The notes under the pieces are model-generated. The model was not told the DNA's origin. It made no database searches and saw nothing but the letters and a program-made list of their open reading frames with translations. From Corylus avellana (taxonomy: Eukaryota > Streptophyta > Magnoliopsida > Fagales > Betulaceae), in assembly GCF_901000735.1 (NCBI RefSeq), contig NC_081547.1, forward strand, positions 17,286,013 through 17,350,012: DNA of 64,000 nucleotides, in the 5' to 3' direction. Below, piece by piece: positions 34,102 to 43,653 of the stretch; within the stretch, counting starts at the first letter, position 1; the number at the start of each line of letters is the position of its first letter. Both the position numbers and the translations under genes were made by a program.

Positions 34102-35475
34102 TGATAAGCGCTGAATGTTGTACATTCAAGCTCCTTAATTTACATATGTTAATTCCTTAGTATTGTTATTTGTTTGATTTTTGTTTTGTTTTTGTGTTTC
34201 AGATTTTATTTGGCAAACCCTTGAAAATTGGGCTTAAAAGGCAAAAGCTAGAACATTATGGACTTAGGATCGAGTGCAGCTGCTCTTGAGACGGAGCCCG
34301 CCTCCGCTCGATCGCCTGTGGCCCAGGATCGAGCGTACGCCTGCGCTCGCGTGCACATCAACTAAGCTCGAGCCAACATCCTTCGGATCGAGCACACATG
34401 GGCGTACAGTGGACGGTAAGAATTCTTTTCCAGCTTGGAATTGGTTTTTAGTCTCCCAATTGGATTGGGAGACTGACTTCTGGTTTTCCTAGGGTTTCTA
34501 GGGTTTTTATGGTTCTCTTAATCCCTATATATAGGGCTCTAAACATTGTAAATAGACACATCGCTTCCTAGAGCTAGAAATCATAAATTTGTCTTTGGAG
34601 CTTAGAAGATCATGAGTGGCTAAACCCCTTCGTGGGGTGTTGATGTAACCCTATCCAAGCACAATGGTTTGATTGTATTTAATTTCTAGATTTTCAATTT
34701 ATGCATGTTGATTGTATAACTATGAGAATTGCTACCTTTTGATTCTGTTCTTAATTATTAAATGCAATTGTTTTCAAATTCCAAAATAAATATTTGTGAA
34801 ATTCTTCTCTTGTCTTAGAAAATATTTTACTTTTGTTGATCTCAAATCATTTTTGTTTTCTGTGATTCTGAGGATGATTGTTATAGAATGGGTTTAATTG
34901 ACATATAATCAATAGGATTTGATAGGCCATGCCTAGGGAAGACGGATTGTACTACACCCTAGTTTAGTGTAATTTAGGTAGACAGTCCGTGCCAACCGAA
35001 GATGGGTTACACTTATTCATTGATAATATGTATCCTGTTAAAGAATTTGATAATTTATACCTAGAGAAAACGGGTCGTACCGCATCTTAGTGGTTGGGTG
35101 GACAATCCGTGCCAACCGAAGATAGATTATGCTTATTCTTTAATAAGGTAGTTTCTTATTTATTTATAACATGCATATAATGAATTTATGAGATTAATTA
35201 TGCTTAGCCATTGTTGTATAGATAGAGGTGAAGTTAATACCCTACACTCTTTCTCTTATTTTAAATATTTTTTATTTTCATGCACTTTAGTTTTAAAGAA
35301 AATCAAATCAATTCTCTTTTTAATTAATTTAATTTTAATCTTTTGAATTTTGGTAATAAAACCTCTGCAGTCCTTGAGGTTCGACACCCTTAATATAGCC
35401 CTATCCTACGGGATTTGTTCTATTGCGAGTGGTAATTTTATAATTGATATTTTTGGTCACAAAAATACCACATCA
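34102..35475 (+). repeat. 3' LTR of element B (family B)
   Basis: Starts TGATAAGCGCTG after the polypurine tract and ends ACCACATCA. It contains GATCGAG/GCTCGAG words at 34268-34420, a TATATATAGGG box near 34526 and a repeated GTCCGTGCCAACCGAAGAT block (34983 and 35105). Confidence 0.85.
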
Positions 35476-35545
35476 GTAGTCACCATGTCGGATTGTAAAT
35501 GGTTAGAACTGATGAAAATCGAAGTTACCACAGACGGCGCCAAAC
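35476..35545 (-). other. Element D leader with primer-binding site
   Basis: On minus, directly after the D 5' LTR, GTTTGGCGCCGTCTGTGG (PBS-like, within 35528-35545) is followed by about 50 bp ending ATGGTGACTAC, possibly the gag start. Then element B's LTR interrupts. The TTTGGCGCCGTCTGTGG context is common after plant gypsy LTRs; I do not assign the tRNA. Confidence 0.6.
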
Positions 35546-36227
35546 TGTTGATGACAGCTTTTGAGGAGTGACGTGGCACGAGGTCTGAGGAATCGTCTAT
35601 CTACAAAAGAAGAAAAGAGTAGGATAAGAGCTGTCGGGGGTGTGCCGGCGGGGGATAGCTCCGATTCCTAAGTGAGTGAAATGTTTGAGAGTGTATAAGC
35701 ACAATGAGAGCTTGAGAGAGAATTGTGATTACCAAATTATGAGTTGGAGCTTCCCTTTTATAGGCATCTGGTGGCAATTGGTACCCCATAATTCTCAGCC
35801 CCATGTTCCTGAGGATCCACGTGTGCCATGTAGGTGAAGTGGATTGTGGGTTGTTGGTTAATCCACGACCATGAGATCGTGGAGTGTGTTAGTGGCGGGC
35901 TTGGCCATGCTTGTGTTGGACGTGGGCTCCCGAGTAATCCTCGGGTGCACGTGTCTCGGTTTAGCACTGATAGCTAGGCCATGTTCTAGTGAAGGTGGAT
36001 GCTTTGTTTGGACGCCGGTGAATCCCATGTTCATCAATGAACGTGGGTTTGCTTTACTGGTCAAAGGATCATTGTACCCTCGGTCAAAAGACCACTATGC
36101 CCTTGATGGGCTAGCTGTGCTTTGGATTGGGCTAACTATGTCTCGGCTTGGGCCTGTTTAGGAGGCTTGCACATTGGACCTGGCCTAGAGCTGTTGGGCT
36201 TTGTAGTGGCCGATCCATGACCCTACA
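35546..36227 (-). repeat. 5' LTR of element D
   Basis: Plus-strand ends TGTTGATGACAG and GACCCTACA. The minus strand shows CCTATAAAAGGGAAGC (about 35750-35766), a good TATA box upstream of the PBS side. Partner LTR at 11106-11757. Confidence 0.8.
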
Positions 36228-37093
36228 AAAGCTAATAAGACCCTTCAAACAATGAATCATATGGTTGGCGGGGATCTTTGTATAACACATTGCAGCAAGC
36301 AATAAATCCCCTATAGAAGTGGGTTTTTCCTTCTTTAGACCTAAAGCTAGGATGGTAGATTTGATCTCCCTTAAGAGCTTCCAAGTAACATCCGAGCCTA
36401 TCATAAACCAAGCATCTTTAATAAAGTTAGTAGAAAAGCCATATGGACCTAAGGCTTTGCTGTTATTCCTAGAGAACAAGGTGCTCTTAGTCTCTTTATG
36501 AGTAGGATCCCTATCCATAGCTCTGCATGCCTTGATCCTCAGTTAACCAAGAAGTCAACAAACCTCGAACTCTGGCCATCCTCATAATATGCTCAACATC
36601 TACCTCTTTCCTCCCTTGATCATCCAACAAATGGCTAATTAATTGTGTTTTTAGAAGTTTTGACTTTCACCAATTTGTGAAAATAAGAAGTGTTTTGATT
36701 CCCCCAAGTTTAGCCAACTATTTATGGACTTATGTTTCAGAAAAGCCGTCTTAGCTAGAGCAATATTGGTAATGGTATACTCAGCAAGATACTCTTTAGC
36801 GCTAATAACACAACTAGCTTGCCCCCTAGAAGATGCAACTTCTTTTTGAGCTATATCCATTAAAACCCTCTCCCTAATACCTCCAAAAACTTCATGATTT
36901 TTTTGGCTTTGAAAACGTTCTTAAAATATATTAGTTTAGCATATAAATAGAACATAGGAGATCCTTCAACACTAATTTTCCAACCCTCATCCACCCACCT
37001 CAAAAATTCTTCATGCTTAAACCAAAACCCAAAATACTTAAAATGGTTTTGGTCCAAAATGCTTTACTTTACCAATGGAAATCATAGCCAGTG

Positions 37094-37373
37094 TGTTAAT
37101 GCATTGATTTAATGACTAGGTTTACCAATTCCTATCAACTTAATCTTTTGGGATAAGTGGTGATTTAAGATGGTATGTGAGCCAAATGTCTTGAGTTCGA
37201 ACATTGACTCCGTCAAATTTACCCCTCATTTCAATCAAATATTCTATGTGACGGGCCTCACCTATTAAAAGAGAGTTTGAACCCACACATGAGGAGTGTT
37301 AGAGTATTTGATTAAATGATTAGACTTATCTCATCCTATTAGTTTAAGCTTTGGAATAAGTGATGATTTAACA
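37094..37373 (+). mobile_element. TRIM: miniature LTR element, 280 bp, 77-bp LTRs
   Basis: Two 77-bp direct repeats, 37094-37170 and 37297-37373, both start TGTTA and end GATGATTTAACA or GTGATTTAAGA. Directly after the left LTR, TGGTATGTGAGC resembles the Met-tRNA PBS TGGTATCAGAGC. The 126-bp interior has no ORF. TSD CAGTG/CAGAG (4 of 5). It lies inside the LINE endonuclease: removing it joins SSHS to the following coding sequence. Confidence 0.85.
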
Positions 37374-37993
37374 CAGAGAATGGCTAGAAACCCCCCTATC
37401 ATGGAATTTAAACTTAGTATGATCCACCAACTCCGGCCAATGGACATTGCACAAAACCCTATCCAATTTTCGAGCCACAAAAGCTTCCTCTTCCCTGTGA
37501 TTATTCCAAGTGAAAGAGCACCCACCATAAGGAAGATCAAGCACTTCCACCCCATTTAAGCAAGAACCAAAATCATCTTCATAGCAATTAAGCTTCTTGC
37601 CATCTCCCCTTTTCAGCCACACTCCTAGCAACATTCAAATCTTTAGACAGCAGCTAATGACACTGCCCAAACTGATTATGAACATCCCTCAAATATTGCC
37701 ACAACTCCCTACGCTCTACACAATTATTAGATCCATATAGAAAATAATGAACCCATTTATAATCCCCTACACCAAACTAACATTACAATGTACATATATC
37801 TTAGGCAGAACTACTCAACTTGCTAACATTTTCAATTTTAGTATTCCAACATGTTCAGTATTTCCTAAGATGATGTTTATCATAATTATTGATAAAACCC
37901 CAACTTGAAAAATATGCTCCTTAATACAACCAAATTTATCTACTTCAACTTGGGTATGTACCAAACAAAACAAGTCAACCTTATATTTATTAA

Positions 37994-38414
37994 GAGCATT
38001 AGCAGAAGATGCTCTATATGTCATTCCATTCCTTAGGTTTAACAAAAATTTAAAAAAAAAAATCACAAAAACCTACTCACATTAGATTCCTTACATTTAA
38101 CCAACCCTTAAGGGTTGCTACAGTGTTTCCTAATGTGTAGGAAACCAAAAGTGATTTTCTATACATTATTTTAATATAAATACTTATCTTTCCTCTCTCC
38201 TCTTTCATCTTTATGTCTTTAATTGGGGATTGTATTCGGATTTTATAAAAAAGTGAGGGTATGTAGGAAACTTGTATTTTGTAAAGAAATAATATTTGAA
38301 TGGTATAAATAAAAAGTAATGGAAGCTATTGTGAAATATATTTCATAGGGAAGCACAAAGTAGTTTTGTACCATAAACCTACGAAAAATTAAAAGGAAGC
38401 TGCTGCTAGTGTTC
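37994..38414. mobile_element. Harbinger/Tourist-like MITE, 421 bp
   Basis: TSD TAA on both sides (37991-37993 and 38415-38417). Left end GAGCATTAGCAGAAGATGC pairs with the right end, whose reverse complement is GAACACTAGCAGCAGC. AT-rich and noncoding. The 3-bp TAA target is typical of PIF/Harbinger elements. Confidence 0.65.
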
Positions 38415-38500
38415 TAATAAATATTTTCACCTCATTTTGCTTAATGAGTAAGCTGCCTTTGCTTGCCTTGTCCCCTGACTCCCCTTGGTCCTTTTCCTTT

Positions 38501-38943
38501 ATCAAATTTAGAGGACCACTTTTCAAAGGAATCAAACATCAAACCCTCTATATTTTTTCTAGTTTAATTAAATATCATTTTTTCTATTAGTTTTGAACCA
38601 ATCAAGACAGAGAAGAGTAAAGAATAATTTTAAAATATTATATACCTTTACCTTTTTGGCTCTTGAAAGATAGAAAACATGTCTTACAAAAATTAAATAT
38701 AAAGTAGGGAAAAAGACTTGTTAAATGAGTGTTTTTATACGTTATAAATTTTTTAGAAAAAGCTACTTTAAAGAGTTTGGCTTAATTAAAATAGTAGCTA
38801 ATACTACTATTTGAAAGGCTAAAGAGATGAACAGTAATAATAGGATCTATATATGTAGAAGCTGCTCCTCGTAAAAGACTCAGAGCTTGAGGGACCGAGG
38901 GTGAGAGACAATGGAAGCAGTCTCAGTACAATTGGTACCTATG
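38501..38943. other. Upstream intergenic DNA of the isochorismatase-like gene
   Basis: AT-rich with no gene called. A short ATG-started frame at 38911 (about 48 codons) looks accidental. Confidence 0.4.
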
Positions 38944-39133
38944 TACGTGTGGCACACGAGAAAAGAAAATGTCGGTGCAGCTATCTTGTGGTTATGGCGA
39001 TGGTTCATGTCAGACACTCTTCCTGAAACAGTGAAACCTGCTTTTGTTTACTCCTAAAACCTGCAACCAGTCCCTACAATTCCTGTAGCTATGTAGTACG
39101 TGTGGCACACGATAAAAGAAAAATGTCAGTGCA
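38944..39133 (+). promoter_or_regulatory. Direct repeat with ACGTG core upstream of the gene
   Basis: A 36-37-bp segment beginning TACGTGTGGCACACGA occurs at 38944-38979 and again at 39097-39133, 153 bp apart, the second ending 66 bp before the start codon. The core ACGTGTGGCACACG is nearly palindromic and holds ACGTG, a core bound by plant bZIP/bHLH factors. The regulatory role is inferred; the second copy could lie in the 5' UTR. Confidence 0.45.
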
Positions 39134-39199
39134 TTCAAGAATTCAAGCGCTCTTATTTTTTTGTTGGGTTTTGGAAAAATTCGAGAGAGGCCTTTGGAA

Positions 39200-40169
39200 A
39201 TGGCAGATAACAGGAACCGCACTGCTCTACTTGTTATCGACATGCAGGTCCTCTTCTCTCCTGAATATTTCTCAAATTCGAATTCGCTTTTATATATATT
39301 TACTTTATTTATTTATTTGTTTGTTTGTAGAAAGATTTTATCCACGAAGACGGTCTGGCTTGCCTGAGCGGAGGCAGAGCTATTGTCCCCAATGTAATCA
39401 AAGCCGTCCAAGTCGCTAGGCAGCGTGGTTTTCTCATTGTTTGGGTACTTTCTTTCCCATTGCTTTCCTTTTTTCACTCCTTTTCTCTTTGCCTTTGTTT
39501 GTCCATTTTTTGTTTTCTTTTTTTTTTGAAAAGTTTAATGGGTTTGCTATAAACTCCGTCTTTTTCAAAGGTTGTTCGCGAGCATGACCCACAAGGGAGA
39601 GATGTTGAACTCTTCCGCCGCCACTTTTATGCTTCTGGGAAAGTGGGTCCAGCTGTTAAGGGAAGCGTGGCTGCGGAACTCGTTGATGGGCTGGTGATTA
39701 AAGAAGAGGACTATAAATTGGTGAAGACGCGCTTCAGTGCCTTCTTTGATACAAACCTCCATTCTCTTCTTCAGGGTGCTGGAATCAATAACTTGGTTAT
39801 CACTGGTTGGTAAATTGTTTGAATCTGGAGAATGCTGTTTATCGTTGTTTTTGCTGCTGCATGTTTTATATTGAATCTCTGTTTCTAGGCGTTCAAACTC
39901 CAAATTGCGTCAGGCAGACTGTCTATGATGCACTAGCATTGGATTATCCATCTGTTACCGTTATTGCTGATGCCACAGCTGCTGCGACACCTGATGTACA
40001 AGTTGGTATGTATTTTTCATTTGTTTCTTTTTGTAAGAGGTTGTTATATTTTGGTTGAAACTGACATGAAATCTTTGAATCTTCTGAACCTGCAGCCAAC
40101 ATTTTTGACATGAAGAATGTCGGAGTCGCGACCCCAACATTACAGGAATGGTGCGAGTCGAATGCTTGA
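39200..40169 (+). CDS. Isochorismatase-family hydrolase (nicotinamidase-like), five exons
   Basis: Exons 39200-39247, 39331-39444, 39571-39805, 39889-40005 and 40096-40169, all with GT-AG introns, give 195 residues without a stop. This is the normal length for the small plant isochorismatase-like protein related to Arabidopsis At3g16190, which databases label a probable inactive nicotinamidase. The start is MADNRNRTALLVIDMQ. The family's catalytic residues appear in place: Asp14 in LLVIDMQ, Lys106 in VKTRFSAFF and Cys139 in GVQTPNCVRQ. TATAAATPDV precedes the C-terminal DMKNVGV. No transit or signal peptide is evident, so cytosolic location is likely. Family members hydrolyse small amides or vinyl ethers; the substrate here is unknown. 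An ACGTG direct repeat lies upstream. Its last exon is duplicated at 604-677. Confidence 0.92.
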
Positions 40170-40335
40170 TCTCTCTCATAATTGTCGCCCTGCCTCAACT
40201 TCCGTGGTTCTACTCTTGCTTGTGAAATGGGATTTCTCTTTGCTATCCTTCACTTCAACTACTGTATTGTACTATTGCACGTGTAAAACCAACTTATTAT
40301 TTACCTCTCATGTTCCTGCTTCCGATCCTCAAACC
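40096..40335 (+). repeat. Parent copy of the duplicated gene tail
   Basis: Exon 5 and the 3' flank (CTTGCTTGTGAAATG, TACTGTATTGTACTATTG, ACTTATTATTTACCTCTCAT) match 604-2460 once the hAT-like insertion there is removed. The match resumes at 41053-41130 after a different hAT-like insertion. Confidence 0.8.
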
Positions 40336-41052
40336 TAGGGGTGTCAACCCGGTCCGGTTTCCCGGTTTTTGGCCAAAACCGGAACCGGAACCGGGGTACC
40401 CCGGTTCTTGGTTTTGGGAAACCGGAACCGGAACCGGGACCCCGGTTAACCGGGGTCCCGGTTCCCGGCCGGTTCCGGTTTTACCCGGTCCGGTACCCGG
40501 TTTTTGAAAATAATTAGTGTTTGGGGCTTATTTTAGGTATTGGACCTAAAATAAGCCCATTATTTTTTTTTCATAAGTTAGCTCATTTAAAAAAGAAACT
40601 ATTAATCTTTTTGTCTAAATTAAAGAGGCTTTATTGTGATTGTTTCAAATAATTAAAAAATAAACCTAAAAAAGCATAAAAATCCTAAATAATCAATGTT
40701 TTTGCCTATATGAGCCTTAAAAATAAAAATTCAAATTTTTTAAAATACCCTAAACATAATTTTAAATTAGATACATAAATAAAACATTAAAACAATAAAA
40801 AGTATTGTTTTATATATATACTGAGTATTGCGTAATACTAAGAGTAAAAGAATTAAAATATATATATATAATTTAATACCCGGTTCCGGTTTTCCCGGTT
40901 TTGACCGGGTGCCAAAAACCGGGACCGGAACCGGGGTCCCGGTTTTTTTTTTTTTTGAAACCGGAACCGGAACCGGGTCCCGGTTTTCCGGTTTCCGGTT
41001 TCCCGGTTTTCCGGTCCCGGTTCCGGTTTCCCGGTTATTTTTGACACCCCTA
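40336..41052. mobile_element. hAT-like non-autonomous element, 717 bp, CCGG-rich ends
   Basis: Exact 8-bp TSD CTCAAACC (40328-40335 and 41053-41060). Ends TAGGGGTGTCAA and TTGACACCCCTA are perfect 12-bp inverted repeats. Both subterminal regions (40346-40500 and 40878-41035) are dense in ACCGGAACCGG/CCGGTTCCGG words on both strands. The interior is AT-rich and noncoding. Confidence 0.9.
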
Positions 41053-41161
41053 CTCAAACCTTCGTATTTGAGAGGGACGGATTGTGATGCACCTCTACTA
41101 CTGCTTCTTAAGAATAGGCCCCCTCTTCCAAAGTTCTTAAGGGTATCTCTTGCCCACCTTT

Positions 41162-41634
41162 AGGGGTGAGCAGATTAACCGTTTAGTGCCTACCAACTAT
41201 AACCGAATTGACATTAATCGCATACGGCTAGAAGTTGGTTGGTAATCAGTTAAAGATTTTTATACCAATATTGGTTTAGTTCGGTTAATCAGTATAAATA
41301 TTTTTTTATGGTTAACCGAATTAATCGATAAGTAACCGATAATAAATATTTTTTTAGTGGAATGATAATTATGAGGGCATTAGCTAGGTTTTTTTTAGTA
41401 GAACATATTAGTTGTAGATTCTAGGACCAATTTATTAATAGAATATATGTATGGTAGATTTTTATTGTGTTAATTAATGGGTCCATTAAAAATTTGTTTG
41501 GTTCAATAAGCTATTTTAGCTCAATAAATTCTTTTCGAAATGTAATCGGTGAATTAAATGATTTAATTGACAATTTCGGCTAACCGAACTGAAAATAGCT
41601 CTACCAAATCGAACCGATACCCACTAATCCTAAC
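41162..41634. mobile_element. hAT-like non-autonomous element, about 473 bp
   Basis: Flanked by CCACCTTT (41154-41161) and CTACCTTT (41635-41642), 7 of 8 matching. It begins AGGGGTGAGCAGATTAACCG and ends with ATCGAACCGATACCCACTAA. Subterminal DNA is rich in TTAACCG/CCGAACT/CGGTTAATC words. Terminal repeats are degraded, so confidence is lower than for its neighbour. Confidence 0.6.
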
Positions 41635-41642
41635 CTACCTTT

Positions 41643-42248
41643 GACTGCAAGCAATCAACATTAGGACTCCATTGATTCTATTCTGCCAAAAAGTATGACC
41701 GTTGGGGATTATTATTGAGTGAGGCCGTTTCCTTTTTTTTTTTTTTCTCAAATAATAATGCCCGGAGCAGTACTAGATTGCAATATAACTAAGAATCTAT
41801 CAAAAGCTTACAAATTTCATAGAGTCGTAGAAAAATCCTCAACATCCAGGATGAAGACCCTGTACCAAAAATACAAAAAATACCTAAAATTTATTCGATT
41901 CAACTCATCAGGTAGGTGTTCTTCCAGGTAGGATGAACATCGAGCAATTCATCAATGGTCTATCTCCTGGGTGGGCCCTAGTGCACCATAGTCCAAAATC
42001 GGGTTGTCTATTAAACAGAGTTTTGTTTCACATGGAAAAATAAAATTTAAATTCATGACTTAGTGAGTAGTCATATCTGAAACATATTAATATGAAGTGA
42101 ATCCAATATTTTAAAAAGAAAAAACATAAATAAATTACATAGAACATCATGCGATAGAGTTTCTAATATAAGATGACATTTACCCATTTTTTCCGTGTTT
42201 TCTGAATTAAGAAAAATAATAAACAACATATTGGGGAAGCACTATTTG

Positions 42249-42279
<31 letters not shown>

Positions 42280-42325
42280 CTGGTTTCAGACAATAGAAAT
42301 ATTGTCTGAATTAAGGAAAGATTTT
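41643..42325. other. Unassigned sequence downstream of the gene
   Basis: No gene. One stretch (CTAGATTGCAATATAACT near 41770) also occurs near 3624, hinting that the tail duplication extended this far. A T-run of about 30 lies at 42252-42279. Confidence 0.4.
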
Positions 42326-42779
42326 GTCACGATCACTGCCGATTGTCAACCATATTTGATTGACACAAAAGTCAATTTGATTGATTTTCAGATTTTACCA
42401 TTTATTTTATTTTCACATCTTTAGTTTATTTTTATTGCTTTTAATATTTAAGATTTTATAATATTTTTCTTCTTAGATGATTTATTAGTTGCTTATTAGA
42501 TTTCAGTAGCTGCAGGTAGAATTATTATTAATTAGCAATAGTTGCAGAATTATTTTTATTTAGATTTTTCCTACAAAAGCTGTGTATTTTCTATTTAAAG
42601 AGAGCTCATAATTGTATGAAGAAAGCAGTTTACAACTCTAATAATGAATATTTAAGAAAATACAAAAAATTCTGTGTTTTTATCCTTTAAGCTATGTTGA
42701 GCTTGTGTTCTTTATAAAATTGAAGACACTGTTCTTTTCTTCCTTTATCCACGCTTCTCTTGCCACATGAGTTTCTAAC
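42326..42779 (+). repeat. Possible solo LTR of a copia-like element
   Basis: Begins TGTCACGATCAC and ends TTTCTAACA. Its middle has the look of a copia LTR: a CTATTTAAAGAG TATA-type box near 42591, then CATAATTGTATGAAG and CAACTCTAATAATGAATAT. No TSD found, and the borders are guesses. Confidence 0.35.
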
Positions 42780-43231
42780 AAGTAAGCAAGGTAGAAAATT
42801 ATGTCAATGCATTATAATAACAACACATAATTAAAAACGTGTTTTTACCCCAAATAATCACTTATGACCTGTTTGGGATTGCGTTTGAAGCTTATGCTTT
42901 TAACATTCAAGAAGTCCATTTGAAGAAAAAAGTACTCGTTTCGGTAAAAAAATTAAAAGATCTTTTAAATGTTCAGAAAGCTTAAAAATAACCAAAACGC
43001 TCTTTTAGCAAAAGCTTAAAAATGAAGCTTTTGCCCAAAAACTCTTTTTAACTTAAAAGCTTTATTTATTAAACGCAATTCTGAATAGGCTCTCAGACGA
43101 GGTGAATAGTATAGGGGGATATGACATAAACAAGTACTGCACAACCGAAGATAAAATTTCCAAACCAAGACCAAAGATTATGATGAACATGTGAAGAACT
43201 ATACTAGTTTAATATGAACAACAAGAACATG
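42780..43231. other. Unassigned sequence
   Basis: No gene. AT-rich, with an inverted A/T-rich stretch (AAAAGCTT/AAGCTTTT words at 42885-43075) that may be a decayed MITE. Confidence 0.35.
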
Positions 43232-43236
43232 ATTAC

Positions 43237-43653
43237 TAAAAATTATGAGAGAGAATTGTTTTGATGAACTTAACCAAAACAGAGCTGCGTATGTCTATTT
43301 TTATTGATGTGAATGGAGTACCTTGAAAAGGTAAGATACAATGTTTAAGGAAACAGAATCAGACCTATACTACCAAATACAACTCAAGATGTAAAGAGAA
43401 TATACAAAAGGAAAAATATAAGACATAAGTGGTAGAGTAATAATTGTGTGTGAGTCACGCAGGGGAAGATCACAATCTGACACAATCTGATTCTTGAGAA
43501 ATCTTGGACAGCTGCTGGTATGAGTCTGGAAGGAATATCGTGTGGTACATGAATGGGAAGTCTTATGTTTGTGATGCACGGCTTCATGCTTGGGAGTCAC
43601 GTACTGATTCTTGGCTCTTCTCGGAGAGGCTCGTGTCCTCTATGAGCTTAACA
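43237..43653 (-). repeat. 3' LTR of the old copia
   Basis: Plus-strand ends TAAAAATTATGAG and GAGCTTAACA; aligns end to end with 56463-56879. On minus it is preceded by the purine-rich GGGGGGAACCAAC/CCGGAGGG region (43654-43682). Confidence 0.88.

Larger units (their letters stand above)
28046..35475 (+). mobile_element. Element B: Athila-type Ty3/gypsy, 5'-truncated
   Basis: On plus: the protease-RT linker, RT, RNase H, integrase, a downstream extra ORF, a 3' noncoding region, a GTTGGGGGGTG polypurine tract and a 1374-bp 3' LTR. The 5' LTR, PBS, gag and protease are absent. The left end joins the inverted truncated LTR B'. The right end abuts D's leader; the flank is GTAGT. Many stops and frameshifts. 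Confidence 0.82.
11106..36227 (-). mobile_element. Element D: Tat-type Ty3/gypsy, internally replaced by nested elements
   Basis: Two LTRs in the same minus orientation (35546-36227 and 11106-11757) flank the block. Outside both lie adjoining parts of one LINE RT frame. The flanking 5-mers are AAATT and AAAGC, a weak 3/5 TSD match, probably diverged. The minus-strand PBS region GTTTGGCGCCGTCTGTGG directly follows the right LTR, making it the 5' LTR. Near the 3' LTR an antisense extra ORF is found, a known habit of the Tat lineage. D's gag-pol is gone, replaced by Athila-type insertions and a deletion. The whole-span call is inference from these joins. Confidence 0.6.
36228..38500 (-). mobile_element. 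L1-type LINE fragment, minus strand, host of D, the TRIM and the MITE
   Basis: The minus strand reads KYKVDLFCLVHTQVEVD (near 37930-37980), KKLNCYEDDFGSCLNGVEVL, FTWNN, LDRVLCNVHWPELVDH and SSHS (SDHS motif of the endonuclease, at about 37374). After the TRIM it continues with KYFGFWFKHEEFLRWVDEGW, SWLNLGES, then the RT start SKALGPYGFSTNFIKDAW and CLKGLIS, which breaks at element D (36227) and resumes at 11105. Stops and frameshifts throughout. Right of the MITE (38418-38500) only weak endonuclease-like reading remains, so this 5' end is approximate. The 3' part of the LINE is missing. Confidence 0.75.

Noticed and set aside
38911..39057. 48-codon ATG frame upstream of the isochorismatase-like gene
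   Set aside because: Short, not supported by splice signals, and contains the promoter direct repeat; regarded as chance.
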